A stretch of DNA of 64,000 nt from Rhizophlyctis rosea (GCA_027596075.1 JADGJC010000047.1:28724-92723); one strand, 5' to 3'. Shown: positions 10,902-25,200, counted from the stretch's first letter. Notes: generated by a model from the sequence alone, not told the origin. Made by a program: numbers and translations.

Positions 10902-12377
10902 TCACAACGAGACATAATTACCAACCGATCGCCTCTTCCGCAACCTATGATATCCCTTCTCTTCAACATCTTCCTCATTGACAGTCCAGTATGTTCCAGG
11001 CGCGAATTCGGGAATTGGCTTGGGGGATGGAAGGATGGATTGCGGTTCGCTTTTGCGGCCCTTGCCAGATGTGCGGGCGGGGAGGGATTTGCGTTTGGGT
11101 CGTTGAGATGCGGATGGGTGATCGCCCTCTGCGGGGCGTTTGCGTTTGGGGAGGGTTGTGGGACTACTTATTGAGAGGTTTGTGGGACTAGTCTTAGGGA
11201 GATTTGTGGCACTAGTCGGTGCGGGAAAGAATCGGCGGGTTGGATAGCGACGTGGGGTTGTAAGATCTTCTACTGTCCTTGTCCGAGGGGTGATTCTTCG
11301 GGAGCTATCTAAAGATGACCCGTCAATGCTCATCTCCAAATCAATGTCATTGGCCCACACGATGTCCTGTCCCAGCCCGTCTGTCTTATCGATCTCCGAT
11401 TGTGTGTCTGCTTCTGTAACGTCTACTCCTCCCTCTGGCCTATCTACCTCCTCAACTTCTTCTGGTATGTCTTCATCCATCTCCTCTACTACTCCCTCCT
11501 GTCCTTCCTGTAAGTACTTTCGAAGATATCCCCCCTTCCCGGATTTCTGTTTATAGTATTTCTGCAATTCACACAGGACGTGTTCCACATCCAGAGGTCT
11601 GAGATTTTCTATATGGAAGTCATCCTGGAGCCGCAGACTTGCTCTACGCGCAAGCTCATCATTAACTTCATCCGCCAGTGCCACTATCCGATCCCCTGCA
11701 TCCGCAAACGTCGTATCCGTAATCCTGCCGGTCGCGAGATAGGCCAGACCTTTATGTGCCCCTGGGCCCGGACGCACGAAGCCAGCCTCAAATTTGGCCG
11801 CTCCATACATCACTGCATCGCAACAGATTTGGTAGGCAAGGAACTCGTGGACGAGGGCGAGGTTAAGGGCCTCGTCGTAGATGATGCTTTGGGGAGGAAC
11901 TTTGTGGGGGCTTCTGGAAGGGTAGAGTTCGCCCTGGATCGTTTGGCACGCAAGCCAGTTAGCTTCCATAGCTTGTATGAATCTTTGTATACTGTTGGAA
12001 GAGGTGAAGGCACGAGTTCGCCAGCGGTCTTTGTCCTTCTCCAGCTGTCGTAGCTTTTGCATCGTGGATTTCAGATTTGTTATGTAACCAAATTTCTGGC
12101 TGGTTGGCCAGTTGGAAAGGTGCCTATGAAACATCACATTCCAGAGGAAGTTTGGATCGTTCTGTGGGGTTTTACCGTGGAAGAGGGTGATAAGGAATTT
12201 GGAGGTCGCGTCGTCTTCGCGTCGGATGCAGCAGAAGCGGTATTCGCGCAGAACGGGGTCTGTTGTCCATGGAGCGGGTTTGTTTTGGGCGCGTTTAAGC
12301 TCGATACGGCGGCGTTCTTCGATGTAGTCTACTAGCACTTTCATCCTGCTTGGCTGGATAGGTTTGCATGGTAGCAT
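10902..12377 (-). CDS. 5-hmdU DNA kinase / aGPT-pyrophosphorylase-like protein
   Basis: The single-exon product has 491 residues. The N-terminal half matches my memory of the helical 5-hmdU DNA kinase / alpha-glutamyl-putrescinyl-thymine pyrophosphorylase family. Matching segments are DYIEERRRIELKRA, PWTTDPVLREYRF, IRREDDATSKF, FLAYQICCDA, RPGPGAHKGL and, near residue 280, RPLDVEHVLCELQKYYK. Phage members act on hypermodified thymines or 5-hydroxymethyluracil in DNA. Fungal members are predicted, not proven, to act on modified DNA bases. The C-terminal 200 residues are low complexity: an acidic stretch (EEMDEDIPEEVEEVD), then Thr/Pro/Ser-rich sequence with basic clusters (PKRKRP, RPKRKSLPARTSGKGRK) resembling nuclear localisation signals. 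The first ATG is at 12377; a second at 12344 (MKVLVDYIEE) is also possible. Confidence 0.75.
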   Translation of the reverse strand: MLPCKPIQPSRMKVLVDYIEERRRIELKRAQNKPAPWTTDPVLREYRFCCIRREDDATSKFLITLFHGKTPQNDPNFLWNVMFHRHLSNWPTSQKFGYITNLKSTMQKLRQLEKDKDRWRTRAFTSSNSIQRFIQAMEANWLACQTIQGELYPSRSPHKVPPQSIIYDEALNLALVHEFLAYQICCDAVMYGAAKFEAGFVRPGPGAHKGLAYLATGRITDTTFADAGDRIVALADEVNDELARRASLRLQDDFHIENLRPLDVEHVLCELQKYYKQKSGKGGYLRKYLQEGQEGVVEEMDEDIPEEVEEVDRPEGGVDVTEADTQSEIDKTDGLGQDIVWANDIDLEMSIDGSSLDSSRRITPRTRTVEDLTTPRRYPTRRFFPAPTSATNLPKTSPTNLSISSPTTLPKRKRPAEGDHPSASQRPKRKSLPARTSGKGRKSEPQSILPSPKPIPEFAPGTYWTVNEEDVEEKGYHRLRKRRSVGNYVSL

Positions 12378-13275
12378 CAGCTGCTCGCAACTCCGTTGCG
12401 TGGTTGGATTGAGTTGGTCTGAACGAGTTTTGGCAACGAACAAGGAAGTTCGGAGAGTTGTCAAAAGCAGGGCTTGTTCCGTTCACAGGAGGTGCTGGCG
12501 TGGCAAGCGCACTTGAGGGCTAACTTTCGGGAAGACTGAGGCTGCCAAAGTGCGGTTGCGGCGGCAAAAGCGGACAAAAACTGCCGGTGGAGAGGGGGGA
12601 GGGAGTTCGAACGGAAGAGGGGGTAGGAAGCAGGTAAGGTTGAAACTCGCCGAAGCTTCAGACTAAGTCAAAGGCAAGTGGCAGACTTGGCAGGGTGCTG
12701 CTGTTGTGAAAATAGTGGGTGAGTAACCAGGTGTAGCAAATAGAGCGGACGAGGCGACTGTGAAGAGCTCACCGTCAAAAGGAGTGCAAGTGCATACTCC
12801 GGGGCCGCGATAGAGTTTGGTGGGGTCGACAACAAACAAGCTTGAAAACCGAAAGAAGTTGGAGGTTGGCAGGTTGGCGTGGCAGTCGGGCCTGTTGGCC
12901 GCGTCCTGGCGATCGGACAGCAAACGAGTACCTCTCCAGTTCCGAGCTGTACCGCCGGGTTTGCTCAACCCAAACATTCCAAACTTTGCACCAAAAATTG
13001 GTAAGGTTTCATATGTACTGTCATAGGTACACCTTAGTAACAGTTTTGTATACTTATCACCTATTGACGGTGCATAGTGCTTACTGTGCTTGGCGAATTC
13101 CATAACCTTGAAGCTCTCTGTCATGTGAACTACCATCAAGACAATTCCATTTTTACAAACTATTCACCATTCACCGAATATCAACAACTTGTAGACCTAA
13201 CTCTAAGGATAAATACAAGGAATACGAATATTACGAAGTCTATAAACTCCATCATCATTTGCTTGGCACTTCCCC
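12378..13275. other. Intergenic between the hmdU-kinase-like gene and dynein 3' end
   Basis: GC-rich near 12480-12660 and AT-rich towards 13275. An open frame at 12663-13139 on the minus strand has no recognisable domain and unconvincing composition. The region probably holds the promoter of the minus-strand gene ending at 10902 and the dynein 3' UTR. Confidence 0.5.
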
Positions 13276-16200
13276 TCATGCTTCGCTTAGTTGCAGCTGT
13301 TCAAATCGAAAGATGCTCTCATTAGCAATGCCTTGACAGACAAAACTGCAGTAAGAAAACTGCACTTACCACACTCGCTACACCCCGATTAACCCAGTGT
13401 CTAGCCGGCTTATCACTCGGCAAATATATATTCATCACGTAGTTCGTTGAATGTCCCGTTGTACTCAAAGTGCCTCTTCTCATACTCGTCTTGTAGACTG
13501 GACATTCATAACCCGTCTCTTTCGCCTTCGCCAACTCCGGATCGTCTTGGTTGCAGGGAGTGACACGCACGACTGGCATTGCATCTGTGAGCTGTTTTAG
13601 GTTCTGCTCGCCGAGGACCATGGTTTCGCTGTCCCAGCGTGCGCCCTCGAGGAAAAGACCCCGCACGTAAACTCCGTCTTCCGGTGGTACGGTTGGGACG
13701 GTGGACATGACTTGGAACGACATGGTGAGAAGGTCGATTGGGATGGAGTACTTGCGGGCATAGTTTTGTAGAGTGCCTGTATATGTGCATGGAGGAAGGG
13801 AGTGATGAGAAATCGTACACTGTCTCGCTGTATTGGCAAGATTGGCTTTACCAGTGAGGAAGGATTGTGTGAAATAGAAACCCGATATCCAGAAGATCGT
13901 TGGAATACCAATATCCATCCAGTCTTGAAAGAATTTCAGTCTGGCAATGAAATCGGCTACATATGCTCCCTGTAGATGTTGTATGGTCAATATGCCGACG
14001 AGGGCAAGCACTACGACGACAAGGTGCACGAGGCATAAGAACTCACCAAAGGCTTTAAACTAGGATAACTCTTGCCCGCCCACATCTCAGGAATCTTCCC
14101 CAAGGTCAAACTGGTCGCAACCTCCTCCAACTCCTTACTCATAACAATCAATCCCTTCAACGCCTTGATCACATTCTGCAAACTCTCCCTCACAATCTTC
14201 AACAACCGATTGAACCGCACTAGCTCCTGCACCAATACCGTGTTCATACTCTCCTCATACTTGACAGGATACTTCTTCTGTGCTGCCCCGATATCAAAAT
14301 CGGGAGGGAGAGAACCCAACATGGTACTAGCGATGTCGCCTGTGATCTCTTCATTGGACTTTCCGCCCGCGCCGCCACCACCACCTGAACGAGCTTGTGT
14401 GGAAATGGCGGATGCAATGAGGAGGTTGGTTTCTGCCAGGTCTTTCGTGATGTCGGCATTTTCGTGCATGCCAAAGACTTCTGGATGGGCGGTCAGTGGG
14501 AAGGATTTGATGTGGTTAAGGTAGGATTCGTATGATCCTTTGGGTGGGGCATAGTAAGTTCCGGAGGGAGAGAGACGGTAATCGTCGTCTAGGATCTCGG
14601 GTGTGTAGAAAACTGATAGGATGGACATCAGGGCTCGGCGGTCACGGTCGTCTGTTACACGACCGCCGTAGTTGCATTCGCCTGCTAGATAGACAAGTGC
14701 TTTCCATGGTACTTCATCATATTCGTTCAGGAACTGAGAAAGGAAAGGGTTAAAATGGTAAGACGGAGATGTTTGCGCTACATAGCACGCCAGTATATAT
14801 GACATACCTTCTGCAACTGCCGCACACTGATCTTCAAATCACTTTCATTGAACTCATACGGAATGTTCCACCCTAGCGGACCAAAGTTCCTTCTCTCCTG
14901 CACAATAGCGTGGAAGAAACACAACCCAAACAACATCTTCTCCCACTTCGCCTCCGCAGCCTTCTTCACGCCTCTAAAGAAGCTATCCTCCCCAATTGGC
15001 TCACTCGTATAACTCCGAAGAATATTCGCTCTCAAACCAGCAGGCGGTTCATTCGTCATCTTGATGCCATTTTGGAGAAGGGTGACGGGGAAACGGTCAG
15101 ATGGGTAGGATGTTAGCCAGAGGCGGAAGTCGGGATGGGTCGTTTCGGGAGTGAGTTCTTCGCAGGTCTTTTCGAGAGATGGCAGCCAGGATACGGCTAA
15201 GTGACAGTTTTGAAGGACAACCCAACTTCCGGATTTAACAGCGGCGCGGATCATGCCGGCGGCCACGGGGCCTTGGCCTTGACCGAGGGAGATGGTGGAA
15301 CATTTGTTGCCGGCGAAGCCTTTCTGTTCCGCAAATCGGAGGAGACTGTGAAAAAGAACAGAGACGAGATCAGTTGAAATAAAGTTGAAAACTTCAAAGC
15401 CCAAGACCCCTAAATTCATCATCACTCACCCAGCAGTAGGATCCGACCCAGGACTCAAAATGAAAATTAACGGCGCACAATTATTCGAATCTCCATAACT
15501 CGCCGCCAAATCAAACGGCGGCGGCTCAATAAACTTCTGCCCCATCCTACTCTTCACAAAGTCCATAATCGCCGGAACAAGCTTATCGGGTCTCACCGTC
15601 CGCAACACAATCAACTTCTGGAATGCACTCAATCTCTGATCCCACCCCGCCGGCAAAGTCTCCTTCTGCGGCTCAGTACTATCATATATCGTCTTCCAAG
15701 TCGGCACATTCTCCTGGAACGCCGTCCGAAACCCTTTGAAACTAGGCAACTTATCCAACCGTCCGATCTCGCCCCAACTCTTTTCGCTCAACCATTCTGG
15801 TGCAGGATTGGGAGGTGGGTTCGGATCCAGTAGAACGCCACCCGTAAGGAGGAACATCCACTCATCAGTGTCGATTTCGTTCCGTCCGCGCATGAGACCG
15901 ATGCAGAGGAGGAAGGAGAAGAGAAGTTTGTCCTTTTTGAAGAGGGAGCGACAGACGTTGCAGTAGAGACTGTAAGTGAAGTAGGAGCGGAGGTTTTCTA
16001 GACGGGTTTCGAGGTTATCGGATTTTTCGGATTCGTTGATGGAGGCGAGGAAGAGGTTTATGAACCAGGCTAGGGAGTATTGGTACATGGGTTCGATCTG
16101 CAAGGAGAGAGAAGGATTATTATTATACATACCAATGTGGCTAATCATCATGTAACGGCAGAGTCACAACTGTAATGGCAACGAAAAGACACTCACATTC

Positions 16201-19200
16201 GCCAACTCCGCAATAACAAAGAACAAAATCGACGAATGCGTCGCAATAGGCTTATACCCCTGCCGCGTCAAATCAATCTGCTTCTCCGTCTCCTCCGCAA
16301 CCTTCTGCTTCTGCGCAATATCATCCGACAAAACCTTCGAACTCGTCAACGCGTTGATAGCACTCTCATCTTCCAACAAATTGCCCTGACTGCTGCTGAG
16401 AATTGCTAGAATCTTATCCTCGATCTCCTTGAGCTGTTTCTTGTTATTCGCAGATGAAACGACGAGACGGTTCTTCTCTTCTTCAAGTTCCGGTCGTTCT
16501 TTCGCTGCGACGATACCGAGGAGTTGGTCTTCGAGTCCTTCGGGGGTGATCATGAAGTTGACTATGGTGACTTTGGTGGAGATTTCGGGGAGGTAGTGCG
16601 GGTTGCGGAGCTTGGTTGTGATGTAAAACCGGAAATCAGGCGAGTATTCAATTACTGCTTCACCGAGACGGATGCACATGACTCCACTCTGTTTGAAAAT
16701 CTGTTTCGTAAGAAGCGGTTCAAGCACCGAATCAACCTCCTCGTTGATATTTTCTAATAGGACCGGTGTACCAAATTGGATGGCGTTCTCGAGTTGGCGG
16801 ACGTAGTCCGAGTCGGAGAGTTTGATTACGGAAAGGCGGTTGGCTTTTTCGAGGTTTTTGATCCATTTGTTGGCTTGGCCCTGGGGGTCTATGAAAAGGG
16901 GCCAGCGACGGGCTTTGGTGGAGATGATGCCGTTGTCGGATGAGAAGAGGTCGTTGGGGAGGCCTGCGAGGTTCCAGGAACGGAGCTGGATGGGGTCGCC
17001 TAGGGTGTTGATGAGGGAGAAGGTTGGGGAACATGGGATTTTGACGGCTACGCAGCGTTGATTCCATTCGGTTAGGACTTGTTGGCGGTATGAGGAAGTG
17101 AAGGCGCCAAGGTATGCAATGACGGCAGAAGATAGTAGGACGTCGCCGGTCAAGTTGTCGTAGGTGATAGTTAAGGTCCGTGCTGCTTCACTCCACCGAT
17201 CCTTCTCACCACCCAACCCACCAATCAACTTCTCGGCACGGTCGAGTTTCTTCCCGCAAAGATCAACCTGCGCCTCCAGATCGGCCTTCTTAGCAGTCAT
17301 CGCCTTGAAGTTGTTCTCCAACGCCGTCATCTTATCCTCGACCTCCTTCAATTCAGCACGCTTGGTGTTAAGCTTCTCCATCTCCACTGCCAACTCTCCC
17401 TCAGCCTTAGCCAATGACTCCTTCTTCGGTCCCACCACCTTGGCTACTACCTCGTACTTGTCCAACGCTCGAACCCATTTGCAAAGACCTTCGGCGGCAC
17501 TGGACGAGTTTTTCACAATGTTGGGGTCGAAATCCGGATTGGGTATGTACTTCTTCCTGATCACATCAATCACTTTCGGGTCGATGTTGTCTTTGTCATA
17601 CTCCTTTAGACTTTGCAGGAAGTGCGAGTCTCCCAACAGTTTCTGTGCCGGACCCCAGTAATCCTCCACCATCTTCCCGCTTCCGCCTGGATCCTTGATA
17701 CGGGCCGGTTTGACTGCCTTCATGACACAGACAGCTTCCATCACCAACTTAACGGCACCAGGAGGGTTCTTCATACTCTTCACCATCGAGATATCAGATG
17801 GCTTCAGTGTGTTCAGAGCGTCCAGAGCTGCTTCTAAAGCTGGCATAGCCTCCGCAAGATCCGCCTCACATTCATCCTTGATCGCTTTCGCCTCCCCGGC
17901 CTTCTTATTAGCTACCTCCTCGTCCACCTTCACAACCGCCCTCTTCTTCTCCACATCAACACTTTCTCGCTGAATGACAACCATGATCTGATCCGTCTCT
18001 TTCTGTGTTTCCACCAACTTTGGCTGCAAGGCGCTCAATTCCGCTTGCATGGTTCCAACCTGAGAAGCTGCACTTGCAAGTTGATCGAGACCCGTCACGT
18101 ACCGATTCTTCAGAGCGGAAACCTCTTTCCGTTTTAGGTCTAATAGCTGCTTATAAGTCTGAATCAGCTCTAGGTAACTGGTGGGTGTGACGTAGTTGTA
18201 TCGTTTGAGCCCTTCGAAGAACTTCTGGGAAAGGAGGCGGGTGCCGGTGTGGAACTCCTTGCACATTGCCACGACTGCCGGTCGGACCTCAGGAGCTAGC
18301 TCCACGTCCTCTAGGAAGCGCTGCGCTACAATTTCTAATGCGTCTTCTGGCCATACTTGGAACCAATCGATAGTACAACAGTTCACGAGTGATGGGAACA
18401 TCCGTAACCGATTCCGGAATGCATCACCAATGGGAGACATGCACAGTACTATGTGAAGATTCTCCTTGCATCGTGCAATGAATTGACTGTAGAGGGCGGC
18501 GGGGCTGGCGTCGAACTTGGGGTTATCTTTTGCTATCGCGTTTCGTACTTGCTCGCAGACGGCGGCTTTCTCATCAGAGGGGAAGATGTTTGGAACTTCT
18601 CCCGTATTGAGGATGTTGTTGATGTCTTCAAGGAAGGACTCTAGCTGCAATTGCGTGTCACTGAACAAGAAAACTGACGGTACACCCTTAGCCCCAGCAG
18701 CCGTTAGAATCTTCTTCAGATCTTCCCTCCATTCATTCAAACCGTACGACTTAGATATCTCCACCTGGAACAACTGGTATTCGGCCATGTAAGCCGCCAG
18801 TTTCGTGAGAGATTGTCGTCCACTCCCTCCAACCCCAACTAGCAAAGCATGGCCAGCCGGTTGCTTCAGGATGCGACTAATCCTTGAGACATGCTCCACA
18901 GCGAATCGGAAAATGACCAAATTCATCGGTGACTTGCTGACTTGGTTATACTCATCTAACCGTCCCTTGATCACATCCGATACCTTAGCTACGTCCACCA
19001 CTTCATCGTAGTACTTCACCGCCACATCCGGCTGTGTGTAATCCCCAAACATCAATGACCGCATATCGTCATCTTCAACCTTTCCGTCCCGATTGAAGTC
19101 CAGATGTCCAAAAACTTCCTCAAACCGCACACCGAAGCTCCGTGCGACCAAGTCTTTCACTGTTGTAAAGAACCATGCCCGGTCCGTATCATCCACCAGC

Positions 19201-22200
19201 CGATCATAAAATACACGATATGCCTCGTGCGTCCACAACCGTACCATCTTCGGGACTTCCTGGAAACGTTCGGGTGCAGCAAGGAGCAGACCCTGCACCA
19301 CACGAGCTACATCACGCAGGTTAAACAGGTAGTGCGATTTTGCGGGCATGGGAAGGAGGTTTGCAATGGCAGAGGTGTAGATTTCCAGTGTTGCGGAAAT
19401 GAGTTGATTCTTGATACCTAGGAGGGCAGGTTGAAAGTTGTTGCTGGTCAGGTGCCATTCGACAATGGTGCCGAAGATGTGCTTCATAGTGGGTTCGTCG
19501 AATGTGGTGATGCCTACAGTGTTGAAATGGCGCAGGAAGCGAGACGTGACAGGATTTCTTCCACCGCCTGGCGGTCCCATGGCTGCCACAAATTGGATGT
19601 CCACCAATTGCATGATTGATGTATCTTTTAGATCATAGATTTGACCGTGGTCCATCCATTGCCGAAGGAGTTCGATGGGTGGCTGCGCACCGTACTTTTC
19701 GCGGGCGGGCATGTTCAAGTCATCAACAAAGATGACAGCCTTCTTGCCGTGGGGCGGACCGAAGACGCCACGACGTCGCTTGTCCAACTTGCTCAAGATG
19801 ATATCTTGTGTCTGATTGGCACTCGTTTGTGCTGAGAAGTTGATAAATACAGGAGTGTATACGGCAGAAGGAAGTCCCGATAGGAGTTTGTTGTTGATGT
19901 AGACTGATTTACCCGTACCCGTTGGACCGACGAACAAGACCTGCTTGTTGTGGGTGATGTAGAGCTCCAACAAGTGACCATACCGAGCCGTATCTATGGT
20001 GGGAACCGTGATCGAGTTGAATTTCGCTTTTGCCGGAATGTCAAACCTCCCTATTGTCTCGGTCCATAACTTCCAAGTCCCGCCAAACTTCCGTTCCTTC
20101 TCAAACACATAATCGTAAACCATCCCCGCTCCCGGTATCGGCTTATCAATCTTGACGCCCTTCGGTATTGGATGCTCGTTCTCAGAGCCGTCCACCAACC
20201 GCCTGAAGTACTGATCAAACTTCTTTCTCGACTCCCCATCGATTGTGCCTCCCAAAGACCAAACCGCTGAAAACAAAAAGATGCAGTGCAGCCAAAGCGT
20301 CTGGATGTTGGGCGGCAACATCTCTTCCCCAGCCTTCTTTTCTCCCGAGAACTCATCCAACTGACATGAGAGAAGCGTCATGAGCGAAACTGCTAAGTTG
20401 ATCCCGCTAGTGGCTACAATCTCCCGACACTCATGCCTCAAGAAGTCTAAACATGGCGGAACAACCCAATCAAACAAGATCTCCAACAACTGCCGTTGCT
20501 CCGGCCCAACTCCCGCCGGCAATGCCGCGATCCACGATTGCATCAGAGGCCGCCATCCCAACGCATCCGGTTCCATGTAGATCATACCACACCGAGATAC
20601 CGTGGCCGGCGAAGCTACCGCCAGATCCGCAACCTCAAATTGAATACTCATGGTGGAAGTCATCGCCATGATTTCACCACTGGTAAGGCACAGCTTTTTG
20701 TTATCATCCAGCACGGTGTTCATATTCTCAATCCAAATTGCATCTACCGGCCCGTCGAAAATGACCCACTTGCGTTCCGTCGTACCCTGCTGCGCGAAGG
20801 AACGGAAGGTATTGGCCAGCACTCCGTCCGTCCATTCGTGTGTCACCGCATCGAATTGCCCGTACAGCTGACCCATGGTGATCGACTTCGGATTCAGCAC
20901 CCTATATTCTACTTTCTTCTCATTCAACCCCTTCTCTGCCATATCCGACAATGCGGCCGCCAACACCCGATATGCCGTCGTCTTCCCTGACCAAGGCTGC
21001 CCCACAAGCATGTACCCATGCCGAATACACATCATCTCATACGTCTGGATGATCTTCTCTAACGCATTATCCACCGGCTGCAGATTCATCCGCGCCATGT
21101 TCTCTGTGATGGCCGATAGCAAGTGGCGGTAATCGGGCGTAGGCAACACAACTTTCGGGAACAAGTCGGCGGAAATGGCTTTGAAAAGCGGGATGTCCTG
21201 GGTTAGGAATTTTGCCAAGTTTACATCGTTGATGGAACGAAGCATGATGATGTGCTCGTTCTCGCCGGGGTATTTGAGTTTTAGGTTGCCGGCGGCGGTT
21301 AATACGGCTTTCACGGCACGCATACCGTAGTCGTAATGATCTTGGGAGGAGAGTTGTTCGGAGCAGAGTTTGTAGGTTGCGACGATTTTGCGGGCGAGTG
21401 TGCGGGCTTCGACGAAACCGAAAGAATAGAGGGAGATCTCGGAAATGAGAGCGTAATCGGGAACCTTTATAACTGGGTATTAGTCTGTGATCGGACATGG
21501 CCCACGGTGTTTTTTCATGTACTCACCATCATAGCCACTGGTCTGAACAGCGCTTTCAGATTGTCCGGCAACTCAGACCGCCCCGCATATCCAGGGTTCA
21601 TTGTAATGAAAGCCGAACATCCCCTATTCAACGAAATTGTCGTCCCCTCAAAGACAAACTTATCCACCTTAGCAACCACCGCCCGCTGGATTGTCAAGAT
21701 CTGCTGTGCAACTACACTAAGCACTTCCAAATCAATTCGATTGAATTCATCAAAACAAGCCCAAGCACCAGAAGACGCCAGTCCTTTGAAGAACTTCCCC
21801 ATAGCAATGTAATCCAACCCATCAGAGCAGTTAAAAACGACACAGGCTTTGGCAATAGCCTTTGCCAAATCCTTCACAGACTCGGTCTTCCCCGTCCCTG
21901 CTGGTCCCTCCGGCGCACCACCAAGATTCAAATCCAACGCCCCAATCAACGTCCGGTAACATCGATCCGTCAAATGCGTGATAACTAATCTAGGACTGTT
22001 CCCCAAGTATTCATACCCATATTTGATCGTGGCATTAATCATCCGAACTTGTACATCCTCCTGTTCCCAATAATACCGCAACTGCGACAGCCAGCCGAAA
22101 TCGCTCTCTTGAGTCACGTTTTGCTTCTCCAAGTCGCCGACAACATCACGGGCGTGGACGTCGATGACGACGAGGGCGGAGAGGGTCATGCGTGCCATGG

Positions 22201-25200
22201 GGCTTAGGTCACCTCGGACTAGGGCGACAATATCCTCCAGTTGACGACTACAGACTTCCCGGTAGCTCCTTAATCCCGCGACGCCACCCTGTCTGATTGC
22301 TTCCGTAACTTCCTTGGTCCAGAAAATCTGACTGACACAGATGACGACCTGCCCCGGCCACTCGAGCACCCATTTGTTGCGAGGCGTGTCGGTGTAAGCT
22401 TTGAGTCCGTTAACGACCTGTTGGTGTATTGATGCTTGCATGACTTTTTCTACTTGGAGGAGCCACTTCTCGACGGCACCCTTTGCCTGAGCAGGTTCAA
22501 TGACTTCTTTCAGCTTCACACGTTCATTTTCAGAGGAGCACATGGCGATGATTCGGGTGTTGTCCTGGAAGGTTAGACTCGCAATACCCTCAAAGCACTT
22601 CTTGAGATGTGGTTGGACACGCAATGGATCTTTGGTCTCCGCAAGGATTTCGAGAAGCTCGTCGTTGGAGAGGAAGAAGAATCGCGGGAAGAAGAGACGT
22701 TTCTTCTCGAGGTATTCATTAAGACCTTTTTGAATGTCTTCTAGCAAAACGTTGCTTTCGTTAAGGCGGTTGAGCATGCCGGGAATATTGGCTACGGAGA
22801 GGATTTTGGGATTGTCGTGGGTGGAAGACATGATCTCGCGCCAAGTTTTGTCGACGATACGGAATTTTTTGCCTTCGGTTGGCATGGCAGCTGTGATGTC
22901 CTCGCTGGTGAAGATGGGTTCGAGGTATAGCCAGGTTGCTTGGACCTTTAACCAGGCATCGATGATGTCCTGGATTGTTACAAGTGTCGTCTCCCATGTT
23001 TTGACTTCCTCCTCAATAGGCTTCACAAAAGGCGAACCCCTCATCGTCTGCACCTTGACGATCTGGTCATCCAGCAAAGCCTGCACCTCCTCCAAAGTCG
23101 ATAAGATCCTCGTTCCGGTATCCTTATACTCGATACAGTTGAATACAAGCGGCTCCCACTCCTCCTTCATCTTACTCAACGTCTTCTGCAACGAGAACTC
23201 CTTACTGGCGGCATCACTGATCGATTCAAACTGCTGGAGGTACTGTCCGAGGTTCAAATCAAGAATCTTAGTGAGAGAAGTCGTCTCATCCGGATAAATA
23301 GACTGCCCAACAATCTTCGCCATAGCCTCCCAATGCCGCTCCCTCAACCCCGGATTCCTCAAAATATTAATCAACGGCTGATGTGCCTTAAACTTCTCCA
23401 ACTTATTCTTCACGCTCTCCGCCACTTTCCTCGGCACCGGCTGTTCTACAAACGTCTTGGTCAACTTGAACATCACCCGGAACATATTGCCCGTCGCCTC
23501 ATCCACCTCCTCGGCGTGCAAATCCCGGAATGCCCCATTCATCCATTTGGAGTACTCCGTCTGGAACGTCGAGGCAGTTTCCCAAAGCTTTTTGTACGGA
23601 TCGAGAAGCTCGAGTGTTTGGCTGTACTTTCCGAATTGGGTTTTTTCCCATTCGAGGAGTTCTTCTTCGACGTTGATGCGGGAGACTGTTTCGGAGAGTT
23701 CGGAGAGTTTTTGTTCGAGTTTCCGGATTTTTTTGATGTATTCGGGGAGTTCGGACATGATGCCAAAGTCCTGTTATGCAGGAGAAAGAATGATGTCAAT
23801 TGCTTGATCAGTATTGTCGTTGACGCACGCAATGCCCCCACATGAGGTGCGAGCTCCCAATAACCAGCAACACTCCCACAAACATTCTACCCACCTGAAA
23901 CTTCTGCACCCCCTCAAAGCACTCCTCCAACTCCTCATTAGTCTTCTCAATCTTCCCCTTCAAATCCTCCTGCGCTTTCGCCTTCTTCTGCAACATCCTC
24001 TTCTTGCTCAACTCGAAAATAGGCATAATCCTCCCAGGCCACGTGAACGTCACCCCATTCAACTTGATATCCTCCTCCGACAAAAACGCATACTGCAACA
24101 AGAAATCCAACCGCTTCTTGCCGCGGTTGATTTCGTCTTTTAGGGCCACGACGTCTTTGGTTTTGGCGGTTTCGACGTAGTTCATGAGTTCGACGAGTTC
24201 TTCGGTGTCGGCGGGGGCTTTCATGGCGCGGGCGGAGATTTTTTCGTAGGATTCTATTATGCTGTGGGGGTTTTGGGGGGGTTGAGGGACGGTTGGAAAT
24301 GTTTAGCTCAATAGATCAAGATTCCTGGTGTTATCGTACTAACCTCAAGTTGGTCTTTCTGTTCATATCAGCAATTTGATCCACCAGTCGCTGAACCAAC
24401 TGATTGGCCTTCGCAATCAACTCCGTTTTCAGTGCATCACATTCCAGGTAGATCATACTGAAACGGACGATGGAGGGCGAAGCGTTGATCTCCTCAATCA
24501 ATTTCATGAGTTTTTTTATCTCCTACAAACACGGTTGAAAGAATTTATCATGTCAGAACACGAAACGCCCAGTCGAATCTCCGGCGAACCGCGAAGACAG
24601 CAACCCTATCTCCCAACCCCACCTCCCAACCTCAACAGACAGAAACTCACCGCCTCATAATCCTCCAAATCATGCTTCTCCCTCAAAAAATCCTCAATCC
24701 TCTTCTCAGCCTTATGCGTCAAAAGACTCTTATACTTATCATAACTCATCAAATGCTTCTGCGGCGCCACCGTATTCTTCGCCACTATCCCCCTAACATA
24801 CCTCCCCTCCCCAATCCTATCATCATCCAACCCCATCGCATTCAGGTAAAGTCCCTCTCCACTGAGAGAGGTGAAGAGTTTTGTTTCCACGCGGGGAATA
24901 TCATGAACCGCATGGACCATTTCTTCTAGCACAGACATAATAACGGTTTCCAAGTCCTGAAGAGGGGGGTCGAATCGGATCTGTGCGCCGGATATGACGA
25001 GTTTAACTAAGAAGAGGGATGTTTCGGACGTTGCGGATGCGAAGCGGGAGAAGAAGGATTCGAAATCTGTGAGGGAGGAGGCGGTGAGGTGGTAGAGGTG
25101 GTTTGACATGAGGGCGGAGACGGATTTGAAGAAGGAGTCTAAGCGGCGAAAACCGGTGTCTGGGTCTAGGCAGGAGGTTGCGATGGAGTACCAGGTGTCT

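Noticed and set aside
10590..11174. 194-codon plus-strand open frame
   Set aside because: It lies mostly antisense to the hmdU-kinase-like gene tail and has low-complexity Phe/Gly/Cys composition.
12663..13139. 158-codon minus-strand open frame
   Set aside because: No domain, poor composition and no splice partner; between two well-supported genes.
21497..21988. 163-codon plus-strand open frame inside dynein
   Set aside because: It is the antisense shadow of the dynein AAA1 exon.
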